From the NCBI GenBank assembly GCA_009667805.1, contig CM019070.1, forward strand, positions 59,834,735 to 59,898,734: 64,000 bases of DNA. The letters run 5' to 3'. Positions 1-11,394 of the stretch are shown in pieces. The translations under genes were made by a program, and so were the position numbers. The notes below the pieces were generated by a model, which was given only the letters and a program-made list of their open reading frames with translations, was not told where the DNA came from and searched no databases. This DNA comes from Leptobrachium leishanense. Taxonomy: Eukaryota > Chordata > Amphibia > Anura > Megophryidae. Numbering within the stretch: position 1 is the stretch's first letter; each line of letters opens with the position of its first letter.

Positions 1-1344
1 GTCCTTTTATAGGTGGAGCAAGCCTTGGTTCCTCCCCTGTTTCCTGACAGACATAAGTGAATCCTCTTTGACCATTGGCCCTGTCACCATTTGGAGCAGA
101 AATGGCCACCAGACACTGATGTGGATGACTACCAGGGCACCGAGCTGTAGGTGGGGATACACGGTGCCAAATGAAACTGCAGTATTATCCTAACTGTGCT
201 TATATAGTAATGCATAAACCTGATTTTAGAAGTTGTTTGCAGTATAGCAAGATGAGACTCCTTATTCTGGCTCAGCTGTTAATTGCAGCTTGCTAATGAA
301 TAAACTGTGCTATAGCAATTATTCATTAGCTGCTTACTATTAAAGTACAGATCATATGTGTTGGACAACTTTTTCTCCACCCGGGTGGTTATTATGGCTG
401 CAGACTTGGCTCCTTGTCTCTGGTTCTCAGTCAGCGGCCTCACTACCTGGGAAGTGCAAGTCAACACAGTACACGAACTTGTGGATATTCGAGCTGCTTC
501 AACGAGCTGTAAACGTATTCATGATTATATACTTGCAAGTTTATAGAGCATAGGTACCAGCTGGCCAATCACAAACAATTCACGCACACATCTCCTGGAA
601 TGTACTCAAATACAAGGTTTCAAAAAGAAATGACAAGTTGGATAACGGATATTTGATGCTGACAGGGCCACATCCTGTCCTCTCTCAAGGCTGTTCAAAA
701 GATGACGCTTTCCGTCCTGTCTTGGGCAGATAAAAAGGCGTAGGCACAGAAAACGTAAGCCTTTTATGATGCAATAGAAAATGTAACCCTTGCAGCATGC
801 TGATCAAGGTTTTGAGTTACAAATTTTGAGCATCATCCTTCAAATTGGAGGTCTTGACTGTCACAGCCTTTGAAGGGATTCTCAAGCCACATGACCATTT
901 AGTGGTTGCCACATAACCGCCACTTGGCCAACAGTGACTAAGATTGCTTTTACAGTCAATCAGTGCCTAAAAACACAAACAAAAAATGTTACAGCATGTT
1001 ATATGGGCAATGCTGATTCAATAAAAAAAATGCTGATATTCTATAGCTCTGTCTATATATGGGAATTATGTCTGCAACCGTGAACCACCTTCCTACCTCT
1101 GAATAATGTCAGACCTATCTCTAACCCCATCAACCCTCAAACCCGAGCATAGTGGCATCACTCTGAATGTTGTTGATCCATAATAAAGTTGTAACATGTT
1201 AGCTGCTTTTAACCCATGTTGGCTGAAATGACAATATTTAAAACATGCTGCTTCTGTGGCAATTACGTAAATGCATATATAAACTTGTGTTTATAAACGC
1301 GAAGCATACCCTGGTTTTGTTTCACTGAACGCTTTATGGCCTTG
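1..1344. other. No recognisable gene or repeat
   Basis: Only short chance open frames are present and I recognise no protein family, RNA gene or transposon terminus. Base composition is ordinary AT-rich vertebrate intergenic or intronic sequence. Confidence 0.5.
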
Positions 1345-1640
1345 GATCTTGGCCCTCCAGATGATTTGGAACTACATTCCCATGAGACTCTTAGACGATC
1401 TAATATGTGGTTGCGTATCATGGTAAATGTAGTTTCAAAACATCTGGAGCAAGATTGCCGACCCCCTGCCCCTAGGGCATTAATTTAAAAGCGTATATTT
1501 CTACTAAAGGGATGTCCACCTCTTGCACTCCATAAATTTATAGCCTACAGTTCCCAGAATTCTATGAATCCAACAGTCATGGGAATAGTATTCCAGCAAC
1601 ATCTGGGGGAAGCCGGAGCTTGACATCCATGTTCTACTCT
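1345..1640. repeat. Two relics of a short hAT-type MITE family
   Basis: At 1345-1475 the sequence runs from a ggccctccagatg segment to catctggagcaagattgccgac. This is the same internal palindrome as the complete copy at 5864-5974. A second, more diverged copy lies at about 1510-1640 (tacagttcccagaattctatgaatcc ... cagcaacatctgggggaa, described in parts). Copies are non-coding. Family assignment rests on the 5864 copy, which has hAT-like ends and an imperfect 8-bp duplication. Confidence 0.5.
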
Positions 1641-1946
1641 TACAACGATATAATGCAATGTAGAACACATACAAAACTATTTCGCTGCGATGGTTTTGCA
1701 TTTCTTACTATATACCTTGCATCATTTGGTGGTGTATACTGCAACATTGTGCATGATGTCTGTTGTGTATTTTTTTTCTGCTTTTCTTGGTGCTAGTCAC
1801 TGTTTCACAGATCACTCAATTTCGGTTCTTTTATTTCCTTGTTTATACAGTGTATCTCTGCTGGTTTTACCTGATGCATTCTTTGTCCCTGTACTGGTCG
1901 TTCCACGCTGAGGACCTACGTTTTAGAGGTTATTTACTATGTTTAA

Positions 1947-2198
1947 CCCCTTCAGTGCTGAGCCATTTCACGGCTTAAAAATCCAATTTTTCTTTTTTGT
2001 ATTATTTGTTTACTTTAATCATGGTCATGTTTGATATCATTAGAAAGGCCATGATCTGATGATCTGGCCTTTCTAATGATACCAAATATGACCCTGCTAG
2101 CTGAAAACAGTCAGGAGATATTGGGGTTCAAAGGAACCCTTATCTTTCCTCAGGAGTCAATGAGGACGTTCCCCACACGTCCTCAGCAGTGAAAGGGT
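1947..2198. repeat. Palindromic MITE with CCCTTTCACTGCTGAG-like ends
   Basis: The left end reads ccccttcagtgctgag and the right end ctcagcagtgaaaggg, so the termini are inverted copies. The left end is preceded by TTAA and the right end by a decayed form of it (tgaa), which would fit a TTAA target duplication. An internal palindrome around aaaggccatgatc / gatctggcctttc is also visible. A fragment of the same end recurs at 34235-34260 inside another DNA element. Confidence 0.55.
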
Positions 2199-2616
2199 GA
2201 ACTTTTATTTTTCCTCAATAAAGAAGAAAAATAAAAGTAAGACCGGTTTTAAATATTTTATTTTACAGGGACTGTCTGCTTTTCAACGGCTGGAATATGA
2301 CGGCCAAATTCCACAGAATATAAAAATATGAACTCCTTTTTAAGTGTATTCGAGTCCATAAAGTAATCTTATAAGTTGTATAAAGCATTTTATGTAATAG
2401 TATTAATATAACTGTAAAAGTGAGCAGCCGCCTTTTATAGATTTATGAATGGAAATTGACGACTCAATAAGATGTACATGTATTCTCAGAAGCGCAGCAC
2501 AAAAAAAATCATCTAAGGTGACCGTGAATTAAACTCCCCAGGCTGCTTTACTGATTAAGGCCAAACTAATAAGCGTTGGATATGTTACTTGTCCTCCCTT
2601 TTATGATTTGTTTAGA

Positions 2617-2749
2617 TCAGGTATGTCAGACTCCTGCCCCCCCCCCACATTGTCTGCATTTCCCAGAATTTAATAGATGGCAAAGATTCGTGAGCGTTAT
2701 AGTTCAGAAACATCTTAGGGGGGGGGGGCGTTTGGCAGCCCTGGATCTG
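2617..2749. repeat. hAT-type MITE relic
   Basis: Diverged copy of the family complete at 5864-5974: a C-run after gactcctg, a central ttcccagaattt, a downstream cagaaacatctta and a G-run. The poly-C and poly-G runs are expanded relative to the other copies. Boundaries are approximate. Confidence 0.4.
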
Positions 2750-2753
2750 TTAA

Positions 2754-3323
2754 CCTCCCTGGCGGTCTAATTTTTTCAAAATTTCGTGTCTAATAGCGTC
2801 TCAATTTTTTTTTTTTTTAAAGGAACCGTGTTTTTGTACATAGTTAGCCTGTAATAATTAGGAATCACGCACTGAAATCCGTGCAATCAAGAGTCCTTAC
2901 TGCTAAAATCCTTTATAGTGTATTTACTATTTTATTTATAAAGTTTTGAAACACGAAATAATAATTTATTATCCCAAAAATAATTATCCAAAATAATGCA
3001 AATAAATGATATTCAATAAAATACAACAAAAAACACTGAATCTGAGGAGGCTGTATGGTCTGTTTCTTATCCTTCATAAACATTGCACTTTGGATTACAG
3101 TGTTTTATGAATTGTTTATAAATTTGCTGCTGGTCCCGCTCAGCCTGCATCGTGTGACTCGCAGGGAGCCTTCCAGGACGCAGCTCGCCGCGATCACACT
3201 GCGGGGGTCAGCGAGGGAGCCAGGAGGAGGTCCGTAAACATCCAGCCCGAGTGTGGCTTGGGGTTATCGTTCACGGTACTGAAATGTAACCTCGAGTCAC
3301 ACTCGGGAATACCGCCAGGGAGG
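2754..3323. mobile_element. Non-autonomous piggyBac-type element (TTAA duplication)
   Basis: The element begins CCTCCCTGGCGGT and ends ACCGCCAGGGAGG, perfect inverted repeats of 13 bp, flanked on both sides by TTAA. A TTAA target duplication is the hallmark of piggyBac transposons. There is no transposase, so it would depend on an enzyme made elsewhere. A related palindrome at 25156-25485 shares the start cctccctggc and the internal gagtgtggct motif. Confidence 0.75.
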
Positions 3324-3409
3324 TTAAAACGCTATGGGCTTTTTCGATATCCTGTCGCCAATGCTTACATAATGGTGTTTAACACATGCTATCCATTTTA
3401 CATTCCTGA

Positions 3410-3650
3410 TGCTACCCATGTTCGTAATCGGCGCATCGGTGATTGCGCTAGCTTCCGCGAGTTTACTGTACTTTGCACATCCTATACCTAACATGGAGAG
3501 CGCAAACGTACGTTAGCGTTTCAATAAGTAAGGTATTACAAAGTGCTAGCGTTGATTACAGTTGGGACGCGCAAAGCAAAATTGTCGCACCTTCTAAAAT
3601 CTGACGCTACATGATTCTTGGAGTGCAAAATCATTTAACGCTCTCCTCTA
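3410..3650. repeat. CpG-rich MITE relic
   Basis: Contains cacatcctatacctaacatggagagcg and gtattacaaagtgctagcg (in parts), matching segments at 46575-46660. The latter copy starts with the gggccctattaca terminus shared with 8218-8892. High CpG content stands out from the flanks. Ends are not preserved here. Confidence 0.4.
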
Positions 3651-4029
3651 ACCCCCCCCAAAAAATATTGCAATCTCACCCCTTCTCCCACAGGAAGAAT
3701 GGTGACCTGATCCGCCACTTATTCTGGTCGCGAGCAGTGTGAGACACAACAAATGGTTCCGATTCTCCCTCCACAATCACTCTGCGGAGCTGCGCAATTT
3801 CGTAGGACTCGTGGGCCAAAAGCGCAAGCCTCCATGGAGTGCTATGGACTTCAGGACATGATACTCACAGAAGTGCTACTGTATCACTATGGACAGCGCT
3901 GCGTTCCGGGGTGAGGTGCTCAGCACCTGCCCTGGAATATCGTGGTAACCTGGGGATGCTACAGCAAAATCTGCAGGTTTTCCCTGTCGGTGTCTCTGTT
4001 ATCGTGATTTTTAGAATAGTGACCTATGT

Positions 4030-4190
4030 AGGGACCTGCCACTCCAATGGTGGGTATTTATATTTGGAGGACCGCAACGTTTTGGCTGCTTTCACAGCTG
4101 TTATCAAGCTTGGTACCATCTTTGAAGGCAGCGGAAATGTTGCTGTTCTCCAACTAAAAATACCTACCATTGGAGTGCCAGATCCCTGCG
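4030..4190. repeat. Imperfect palindrome, probable MITE
   Basis: The left arm (gacctgccactccaatggtgggtatt, in parts) and right arm (aatacctaccattggagtgccag, in parts) are inverted copies about 100 bp apart. Non-coding. No target duplication was recognised, so the class is unknown. Confidence 0.4.
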
Positions 4191-4659
4191 TTGGTGTTCA
4201 CCTTATATTTGCCACTACTTGCAATTCAACTATAAAGGACTGATTGCATCACTTTGGTGTTTTTTTATTTTTTTATTTTTGCGATGGCAGTTTTCCCGAA
4301 TCCAGATCTTCCCTGTGTCACTGCCACGTCTTTACAAACTTCTACTTTTCTGGAATTGCTTTTATCCCTTTCTCCAAGCGATCCTGATGACTATTGTTGG
4401 CATGTTCATCTATATAGCCTAAACCTAAGCCATTCCTTCATTTTTTTTAAAAAAATTTATTTTAATAGGAAAAAATGACATTCAATATCTTCCTTCTTAT
4501 TTTGCTCTCTAAAGTCGCTTCATTACTGGATTCACAGTATTCCTTTTTCCTTCAAATTGCCCCATCTGCCGCTCATGATGTTTTGACCATAGCAGCCTTT
4601 GTTTTCATTGCTGCCTTTACATTATTGGGTTTCTCCACAAATGTCCTGCACGTCTCTTA

Positions 4660-4935
4660 GGCCCCGTTCACACACTGCGATTTTCATATTTTCGCGACAT
4701 AGTGCGATAATGACGCTTGACGTCGCGGTTTTGTGTGATTTATCATTATTTTTTTGCAAAGCACCACCAATGCAAATTGCAAAATCGCAGATAGCAAATC
4801 GCAAGAAAAAGGGTCATTTTCCAGCGACATCGCGCGGCAAGATGTGAACAGCTCCATTGAAATGCATTGGAGAAGCTACACAGCGCGACGTTATGGCAAA
4901 ATCCGCGCGATAAATCGCACAGTGGGAACGGGGCC
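4660..4935. mobile_element. PIF/Harbinger-type MITE (TTA duplication)
   Basis: The termini GGCCCCGTTCACAC and the inverse at the right end (GTGGGAACGGGGCC, slightly diverged) are flanked by TTA on each side. Three-base TWA duplications and G-rich termini are typical of PIF/Harbinger elements. The interior is CpG-rich and non-coding. The open frames here come from the palindrome and are not genes. Confidence 0.65.
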
Positions 4936-5123
4936 TTAAGTGCCAAAGGCAATTATCTGAGGACCTGGCCTGTCTTTGCAGGTGCTAATAGAATGCTTTC
5001 CTCTATAATGAGATTGTGGTCACGTATACAGACTTCTAGTAGAACAAAATATTCTGCTATCTGTTTACTAAATAATCCATTACCACAGAGCGTAGGCCTC
5101 TATTATCCAACATTTTCTTACTC

Positions 5124-5301
5124 CAGTGGTTCCCAACCACACTTCTTAAGTACCCCCAACAGGTCAGGTTTTCCAGATAGCTGAAGCACAGCACAGGTGA
5201 TATGATTTGCTGCTCAGGGATTCCAGGTCTGCATTTCCCCAAAGTGATCCTTAAAACCTGGCCTGTTGGGGGGACTTGAGGACCGCGGTTGGGGGCCACT
5301 G
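5124..5301. mobile_element. hAT-type MITE, CAGTGGTTCCCAACC family, copy 1
   Basis: Begins cagtggttcccaacc and ends ggttgggggccactg, with 8-bp flanks tcttactc and ccttgctc (two mismatches). It shares the internal segment ctgaagcacag...gtgatatgatttgctgctcag with copy 2 at 24083-24258, whose target duplication is better preserved. Confidence 0.65.
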
Positions 5302-5563
5302 CCTTGCTCATTTGCCCATGCCAGTGCTGACAAGTGTAACTCTGCAGCAACTACTGGTTTAGTGAATAGACACATTGGTCCTTTTGCTTTTTTTGTGTTC
5401 TTGCCCTTGATTCTTTTACTACTCTCGCTTATATATTACTTTCCAATGTCTTATCTAATGTGTTCTTAATATTATTGTCAGTAATTAACAAGGGATTTCT
5501 TGTAGATAACCTTGGTGATTAGCTCAAGTCCCTATTCTTTTACTGTAGTTGATTGGAGCGCTC

Positions 5564-5583
5564 GTGTGTGTGTGTGTGTGTGT
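5564..5583. repeat. (GT)n microsatellite
   Basis: Uninterrupted GT dinucleotide run. Confidence 0.8.
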
Positions 5584-5863
5584 ACATCCTGTAAGCCATG
5601 AAAAGCTATACATTCAGCATCCAAGTCACTGTACTTGTGCCCATGCGCCCCTAGAGGTGGAGCCCAAACTGCTGTCAATGTTGTAGAGCTTTGAAAGGTA
5701 AGGCTGTTGGTACAATGTAGGGACAACTAAAACTATTGCTCATGACCTCATTTGTAGATGGTTTCGTATTGGTGTTGCTGTGACTCTGCGCTTGTCATGG
5801 ACTTGCTGCTGCTGACAGCTAAACTGTCTGCAATCAAAGTAGCGGTCTCCACACCCTGTAGGG

Positions 5864-5974
5864 CAGGGGTCAACAACGTCGGCCCTCCAGATGTTTGAGC
5901 CAACCTAATGAGTCATTCGGCATTGTGGGAGATGTAGCTCCAAAACATCTGGAGTCAAAGATTGCTGACCCCTG
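5864..5974. mobile_element. Complete short hAT-type MITE
   Basis: Starts CAGGGGTCAACAA and ends TTGCTGACCCCTG, flanked by 8-bp CTGTAGGG and CTCTAGGG (one mismatch), the duplication length expected for hAT elements. At 111 bp it holds no coding sequence. It is the reference for the relics at 1345, 1510 and 2617. Confidence 0.75.
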
Positions 5975-5999
5975 CTCTAGGGCCTACGGTAACTGAGAA

Positions 6000-7099
6000 T
6001 GCCTGCATGCTCAGCGTAAGACAGATAGCGGGGAACCTGTAGCAGATAATCAGTGGGGTGATGTTGTAACTTCATGGTGTTTACTGTATTTCACACCAGT
6101 CTCATAATGTAACATTTCATCTAAAATACCATTCGGAATCCACAATCGCTTAACCGGCTCTGGTCTTTGTTTTGTTTACTGCCTCGTGAATGTCAAAGTC
6201 TGTTCAAGTAGCAGCTTGGCATCCCGGGCACGAAACCTGTTTTGGAAAATCTACAACTGCTCCAGGGCCAAGTCTCTCTCTTAATGTTATATTCCGTTTG
6301 TAGTCCCCCAAAGGAACCCCGAAATACATTTCAATAACATTCTTTTTTTAAACATCTGGTATCGTCCTTAACTTCCACTATTAAAAACAATCTTCGCTTC
6401 AGTGGAATTGATCCTTGGCCTAAAAACAAAATGTAATGACAGTAAATGTCGAATTTAACAATCCCTCCAATTCTATTTCTTCTTAACAGATGAAACTGTT
6501 TGCATGGACTATTTATTAACAATTTTACAAATAAATTAAACCTCTACTACCAGGACTGCATGGCCACTTAAATTGGCTTAAAGGGACACTCCATGTAAAT
6601 AAAATCCATATCCCCCCCCCCCCGGTAAATAATCTAATAGCAATTAATGAACTTATTTTTTGATTGCGAGCCAGTGTCCGGCAGGACAGACATGTGTACG
6701 GTGGCGTTTAGAAATCAGGATGCGGCTGTGAACGTGTCAGACCATCCTGGTGGTTAACTGTTATTCAAGCAATGATGTGTGTGTGTGTCTGTCCCCCTTC
6801 CCCTTCCCCCATGCACATTTATTAATGTAGGACCGGCAGATTGTTTAAGGCATTTACAAATCCAGAGATCTCTAAAACATGTAACTGAGGACCCACCTTC
6901 CCAGGTACCCCACTAAACCCTTCCAGTACCTAATCTCTCAATTTAACCCTTAACCCCTCACCAATGAACCCTATCCTACCAAATGCGTTACGATTATACT
7001 TTATAACACCTGTGAATTCTGCAGGGCAGAAGAAGTCAAGTGGGTAATACATTTGAACACAAAGCACACGACTTATGTCGTCCTCGCGGTGGCTGGGCT
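6000..7099. other. No recognisable gene; simple-sequence runs only
   Basis: A C-run at about 6607-6622 and short GT runs near 6777. No protein family or transposon end recognised. Confidence 0.4.
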
Positions 7100-7310
7100 T
7101 AAACACTGTATGGTGGCATAGCATGCCCAGTGGCTTTCTAGCAACTCCTAGGGCCCGCCTCCTTTCCCTGTGGTCAATCAACGTCATTGGCTGCAGAGGG
7201 ACTGGCTGACTTCAGGCAATCCCACTGCCAGCAATGATGTCTGACTCCTTTCCCTGTGGTCAATCGACTGTAGGAGTTTCCAGAAAGCCGCAGGGCATGC
7301 TATGCCTCCC
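7100..7310. repeat. Imperfect palindrome, probable MITE
   Basis: The arm catagcatgcccagtggctt is inverted as aagccgcagggcatgctatg about 180 bp away. Inside, the phrase ctttccctgtggtcaatc occurs twice as a direct repeat. No target duplication identified. Confidence 0.45.
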
Positions 7311-7572
7311 GGCAGCAAGGATCATACAGTAGGATTGGAGGACCCTATCTCCGCAGCACTACTTCGGCTGACAAACCCAAGGTATTTTTATTATTAACAA
7401 GCCGGAGCCGTTTAATGAGTTAACCTTTTATACAGTTATTTAGGATTAAAATATCTTGGGACACTAGAGAATTCTTTTTAATGCTGTTTGAAGTCTGTGC
7501 TCAGAACTATGTAGATTTGTAATAAAACGTAATTTGTCTAACGCTAAACAAGCCCTGGGGTGTAATCCTGGA

Positions 7573-8137
7573 CAGTCATAAAATCAAATGGTACAGGGAT
7601 CACTCTACATTAGGTAAAATACACATGGGGTAATAGCGCAACTACAGGTGGCTGTAAATACCCCTGCTATTCGGATGGACTTTCTTTCCTTGAGAAAGTC
7701 ACTTAGTGTGACGAAACGCGTAGGAACTTTGTCCACATTTAATTTGTTCTCTTATTAAAGCCAGTAATTTTCTTTCCACTATCCAGACAGTTTATTTTTA
7801 ATTGCTGCATTTTATTATGTGGTTCTTTTTCCTTACAGTGTCCGTTCCAGCAGATCCAGCACCGTTGGAGGCTATGAGAATACTTGCTGTGCATACTGTA
7901 TTTCTTACATCTTGTGAGCATTTTCTATAGCAGGGGTATTTACAGCCACTTGCAGGTGCAATATTACCCTATGTGTATTTTAATCTGTCTCGTGTAGAGT
8001 GATCCCTCTACCATTTGATTGTATCTCACTGAAGACTTGAGCCATCCTCACACGGATCCTCTCCTCAGATTTATATATATCTGTATATATTTTGTTTTAG
8101 TGTGTGACCTCCTTTTCCATTTAGGTTTTTCTTTTTA
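7573..8137. mobile_element. Foldback repeat carrying a hammerhead-ribozyme relic
   Basis: Bounded by an 11-bp direct repeat GTAATCCTGGA (7562-7572 and 8138-8148), which I read as the target duplication. Inside, 7584-7670 and 7928-8020 form a long inverted repeat (for example ggtacagggatcactctac against gtagagtgatccctctacc). Between the arms lies a decayed hammerhead motif. The arrangement resembles the inverted terminal repeats of Penelope-like elements, which are known to carry minimal hammerhead ribozymes. No reverse transcriptase is present, so that assignment is inference. Confidence 0.55.
7686..7726 (+). ncRNA. Degenerate type I hammerhead ribozyme motif
   Basis: Order of parts: a 4-bp stem I (TTCC with GGAA), core TTGAGAA where CUGANGA is expected, stem II GTCAC / GTGAC with a 5-base loop, GAAA, the self-complementary stem III ACGCGT, and A at the cleavage position. 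The C3 and G8 core positions are changed, so activity is not expected. An extra A sits before stem II, as in the 51951 copy. Confidence 0.5.
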
Positions 8138-8217
8138 GTAATCCTGGATAACCCTTCAAGCCTATTACTAATAGCGTGAGTATTCAGAGAATGTCGGTTT
8201 CATTTTGAAGACTTTCT

Positions 8218-8892
8218 ATTACATTCTTCACGCAAAAATGCACGGTAAACGCGTGAATTTTTGCGCGAAGCGTTAAATGTTAATGTGCGTAAATTAACGC
8301 TGGTATTACAATCCTCGCGCATTATTTCATCCGTCAAAAAATAACTCGCGCAAAAATGTTGCGCGCAGAAATCGGTGTGCAATCAGAATTAAGAACCACA
8401 ATTATCTCCCGTTAAGTTTTTGCGCCTGCCAAAATCAATCTGAGTATATATGCTGCAGCAATAATAAAAACAGGCACAACTTCTCAATTTTATTGTTGGG
8501 GTATGCGTAGAATGTGTAACTATACTTTGCTGTATTTTATTTTTTCTGGGCTGGTGTATTTGGGTTCGGCCAGGACGTTCAGATTTGCCGTTAACACCAG
8601 GTTTTAGAAGTCGTTAAAATTATGCGCGGAAACGCTGGCCGTTAAATTTTACGCATAGATTGTGCGCTGGTATGCGGATGGTATTACAAACGCATTTGCG
8701 CTCAATATGTTAAATATAGGACACGTGCAGTACAGTACGCGTTCGCGCAGGTTCACCCGCGGTAGACTATTACGTGCGTTTGTTGCGCTGACATTGTAAT
8801 ACGACGTTTAGCGCAAGGGTTTTGCCCCTCGCGTCAATGCGTTTTTGCGCGCACGCAAACGTTTGCGTGAAGATTGTAATAGGGCCCTAATT
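8218..8892. repeat. CpG-rich MITE with gggccctattaca ends
   Basis: The right end (gcgtgaagattgtaatagggccc, in parts) is inverted at the left (tattacattcttcacgc). The left terminus has lost its GGGCCC. The interior is CpG-rich with many GCG steps and no coding sequence. Same family as 46423-46890 and the relic at 3410-3650. Confidence 0.5.
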
Positions 8893-9463
8893 GTTTAAAA
8901 TTTAACTTGTTCAGAATTATTTGGTTGACTCTTGTGTGTAGATCTTTTTTACACGTGTGTGTGTTGGTCATCCCGAGACACAAGACTGTAGTTTGTTCAT
9001 GGCTCCCCATGCTGTTATTCCTCCCAGCCTTTAAATGAATTGAGTAGATTGCTATAGTAATAAACTTTGAAAACGTGGGCTCTTAGTCACCCATATATTT
9101 GTTCCATCAGAGTATGATTAAGGTCTGTTAGGGCCGAAATGTCGCATTTATTTCGTCTGCTGTCCATTCGTTTTCAATAAATATTCCGTTGGATACATCA
9201 GTGTTGCACGCCTTGGTGGATTTGTGAATATTTCTGAGGTACGGGCGGACCTTGCGGCGTTGCAATGGACTTTTCCACTAGCCTTACGGAGCTCTCTCTG
9301 GGAAGGCAAGCCAAGCATCCTACGTTTGGTTCTTTGGTCCATCAGAGCAGAATACCTTTTATTAAGTACCTGTTTCAGAAACCAATATTGACCCGTACAA
9401 AACCGTAATAATGACATGACCATAACCGTCTAACAATTTATTAATTAAAAGACCTTCAACTAA

Positions 9464-10533
9464 GATTTATTATTATTATTCTTTATTTATAAAGCGCCAG
9501 CATATTCTGCAGCGCTGTACAATAGGCACAGTATAGACAGGGTTACAATACAATACTTTGAACAACATTTGACAAACAGTACAGGAGGAGATCAGGCCCT
9601 ATTCCCGTAGGAACTCACAATCTAGGAGGGTTGGGGTTGGAAACAGGAGGAGAGGACTGCAAGGTGAGAGTGATTGATGGTTGCGTCAGTGAGTTGGGTG
9701 GTAGGCTTCCCTAAATAGGAACGTTTTAAGGGAGCGTTTGAAGGAAGAGAAGTTAGGGGAAAGTCTGACAGTATGAGGGAGAGCGTTCCAGAGAGTGGGG
9801 GCTGCGCGTGAGAAATCCTGCAGTCTATCATGGCAAGAGGTGATGCGGTGAGAAGCTAGGCGCAGGTCAATGTTTGACCTTAGGGAGCGGGCTGGGGGGT
9901 ATTTGGTGATTAGTGAGGATAGGTAGTGGGGAGCTGAGTTAGTGAGGGTTTTGTAGGTAAGGATAAGGATTTTGAACTTAATTCTGCAGTGCATGGGGAG
10001 CCAGTGAAGGGACTCGCAGAGGGGAGTGGCAGAGACAGAGCGGCAGGTGAGGTGAATTAGCCTGGCGGAGGCGTTCAGGATGGATTGTAGGGGGGAGAGG
10101 CGGGACAGAGGGAGGCCAGATAAGAGATTATTGCAATAGTCGAGTCGGGAGATTACCAGGGCGTGTATGAGTTGTTTTGTGGTGACAGCGGTAAGAAATG
10201 GCCGAATTCTGGAAATATTACGCAGTTGGTATCGGCAGGAGGAGGAAAGAGACTTGATGTGGGGGATGAAGGAAAGAGCAGAGTCAAGTGTAACTCCAAG
10301 ACAGCACACTTGGTTTGATGGGGAGATGGTGATACCCTCCACCGTGATAGAGAAGTCAGGAGGTGGGGAGGCATTGGAGGGAGGAATAAGTAGAAGCTCA
10401 GTCTTTGACATGTTGATCTTTAGGTGGTGGGAGGCCATCCAGGAGGAGATGCCAGATAAGCAGTCACTGACTTTGGAAAGGACAGGGGGAGAGAGATCAG
10501 GGGTAGAGAGGTAGATCTGAGTGTCATCAGCGA
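9464..10533 (-). mobile_element. 5'-truncated L2-like LINE
   Basis: On the minus strand the element runs from within the reverse-transcriptase gene to a 3' tail of the form cagcgctgcagaatatgctgg...ataaataaagaataataataa. The short tandem 3' tail is typical of L2. It is truncated at its 5' side at about 10533: upstream of the ADD box the sequence no longer matches a reverse transcriptase. A second, shorter copy with the same tail lies at 31655-32151. Confidence 0.8.
9686..10533 (-). CDS. L2 LINE reverse transcriptase, C-terminal part
   Basis: About 280 codons stay open. The first recognisable residues are the ADDTQIYLS catalytic box (Y/FxDD class). Downstream come SRLDYCNNLLSGLP, LHWLPM, FKILILTYKTL, APHYLSSLI, SNIDLRLA and the C-terminal AAPTLWNALP and FKRSLKTFLF motifs, in the order typical of L2/Rex-type enzymes. 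The protein would copy LINE RNA at a nicked target. It lacks the endonuclease and most of the palm, so it is a dead fragment despite the open frame. The true 5' end is lost, so no start codon can be chosen. Confidence 0.8.
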
Positions 10534-10674
10534 TCCCTTTTGTGTAGGGGAAATCTCTCTTCACTAAGTGAAGGTCTCTTTGTCCATAATTGAACAAGTT
10601 TGGGGTCTCGGTGATTACTTAGGTGGAATGCGAGTTTACATTTAACCCAAATTCTTAAAACTGCCATTTTTGTC

Positions 10675-10837
10675 TTAAAGCCGGTGACGACAGAGCGGGC
10701 AGGTCATCTTCTCTTGTAGCCATGTCATGATGCACTGCATGTGGAATTTGTGTTTACAGGCAGGCTGTAGATGTCCTGGCCTTTCTCTTTTTCCATTAGA
10801 CAGATGGAGCAGGTTTCTGGATCATGCTGGTCTTCAA
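10675..10837 (-). pseudogene. RING-H2 finger exon, 3' part (split by hAT insertion)
   Basis: Reading on the minus strand, the segment encodes a cross-brace zinc finger: C-x2-C (TCSICLMEK), then C-x-H-x2-H-x2-C (CKHKFHMQC), then C-x2-C (TCPLCRH), with a TAA stop three residues later at 10675-10677. RING-H2 domains recruit E2 enzymes in ubiquitin ligases. One base is missing between the first and second metal-ligand pairs, near 10757, which breaks the frame. The 5' remainder of the exon lies at 19270-19773, on the other side of an 8.4-kb transposon; the 8 bases at 10830-10837 are the left target duplication. The finger ends the protein, as in RNF4-like ligases, but its H2 ligand pattern differs from RNF4. 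I could not identify the parent gene. Confidence 0.65.
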
Positions 10838-11394
10838 TAGGGATGAGCCGAACACCCCCGAGTTTGGTTCGTATTCGAACCTGAACTTTCCAAATGTTCG
10901 AATCCGAACTCGAACTCAATACAAGTCAATGGGGCTGAAAATTTGATTTTTAGAGTGCCCTCCAAGAGAGCATATATGCTAGATATTTGCCATAAAAGGT
11001 GTATGGGGGTCCGGGTAGTGCCCTGGGGGACAGGAAATAAGGACAAAAAGTAAAAAAAAAAAGTTTTTAAAGGGACAATGAGTTTTCCATGAAACAAGGG
11101 TTAAAAATAAAAACGAAAAATTCCTTCAAATATCGTGCCTAGGAGGTCCCCATAACCTGCCCATGAAGTGGCGGATTTCTAGGATGTATAGAAACACTTG
11201 AAAATTACGTTTCAAAAGACGGTAAATGCTCTTCCTTTAATCTATCCATAAACCACTGCTTGGGGCGGCAGTCTATGAAAAGAGGAGACATTTTCAGACA
11301 CGTAGAAAAAGTTTAGTGATTTTTTTGGCTAAATTATTGTGAAATTTATGCAGGCTTTGGATGAAAGTAACAATAGGTGCTTTAAAATTGGGCC

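Noticed and set aside
3839..4243. 134-codon plus-strand frame
   Set aside because: It crosses an imperfect palindrome and matches no family.
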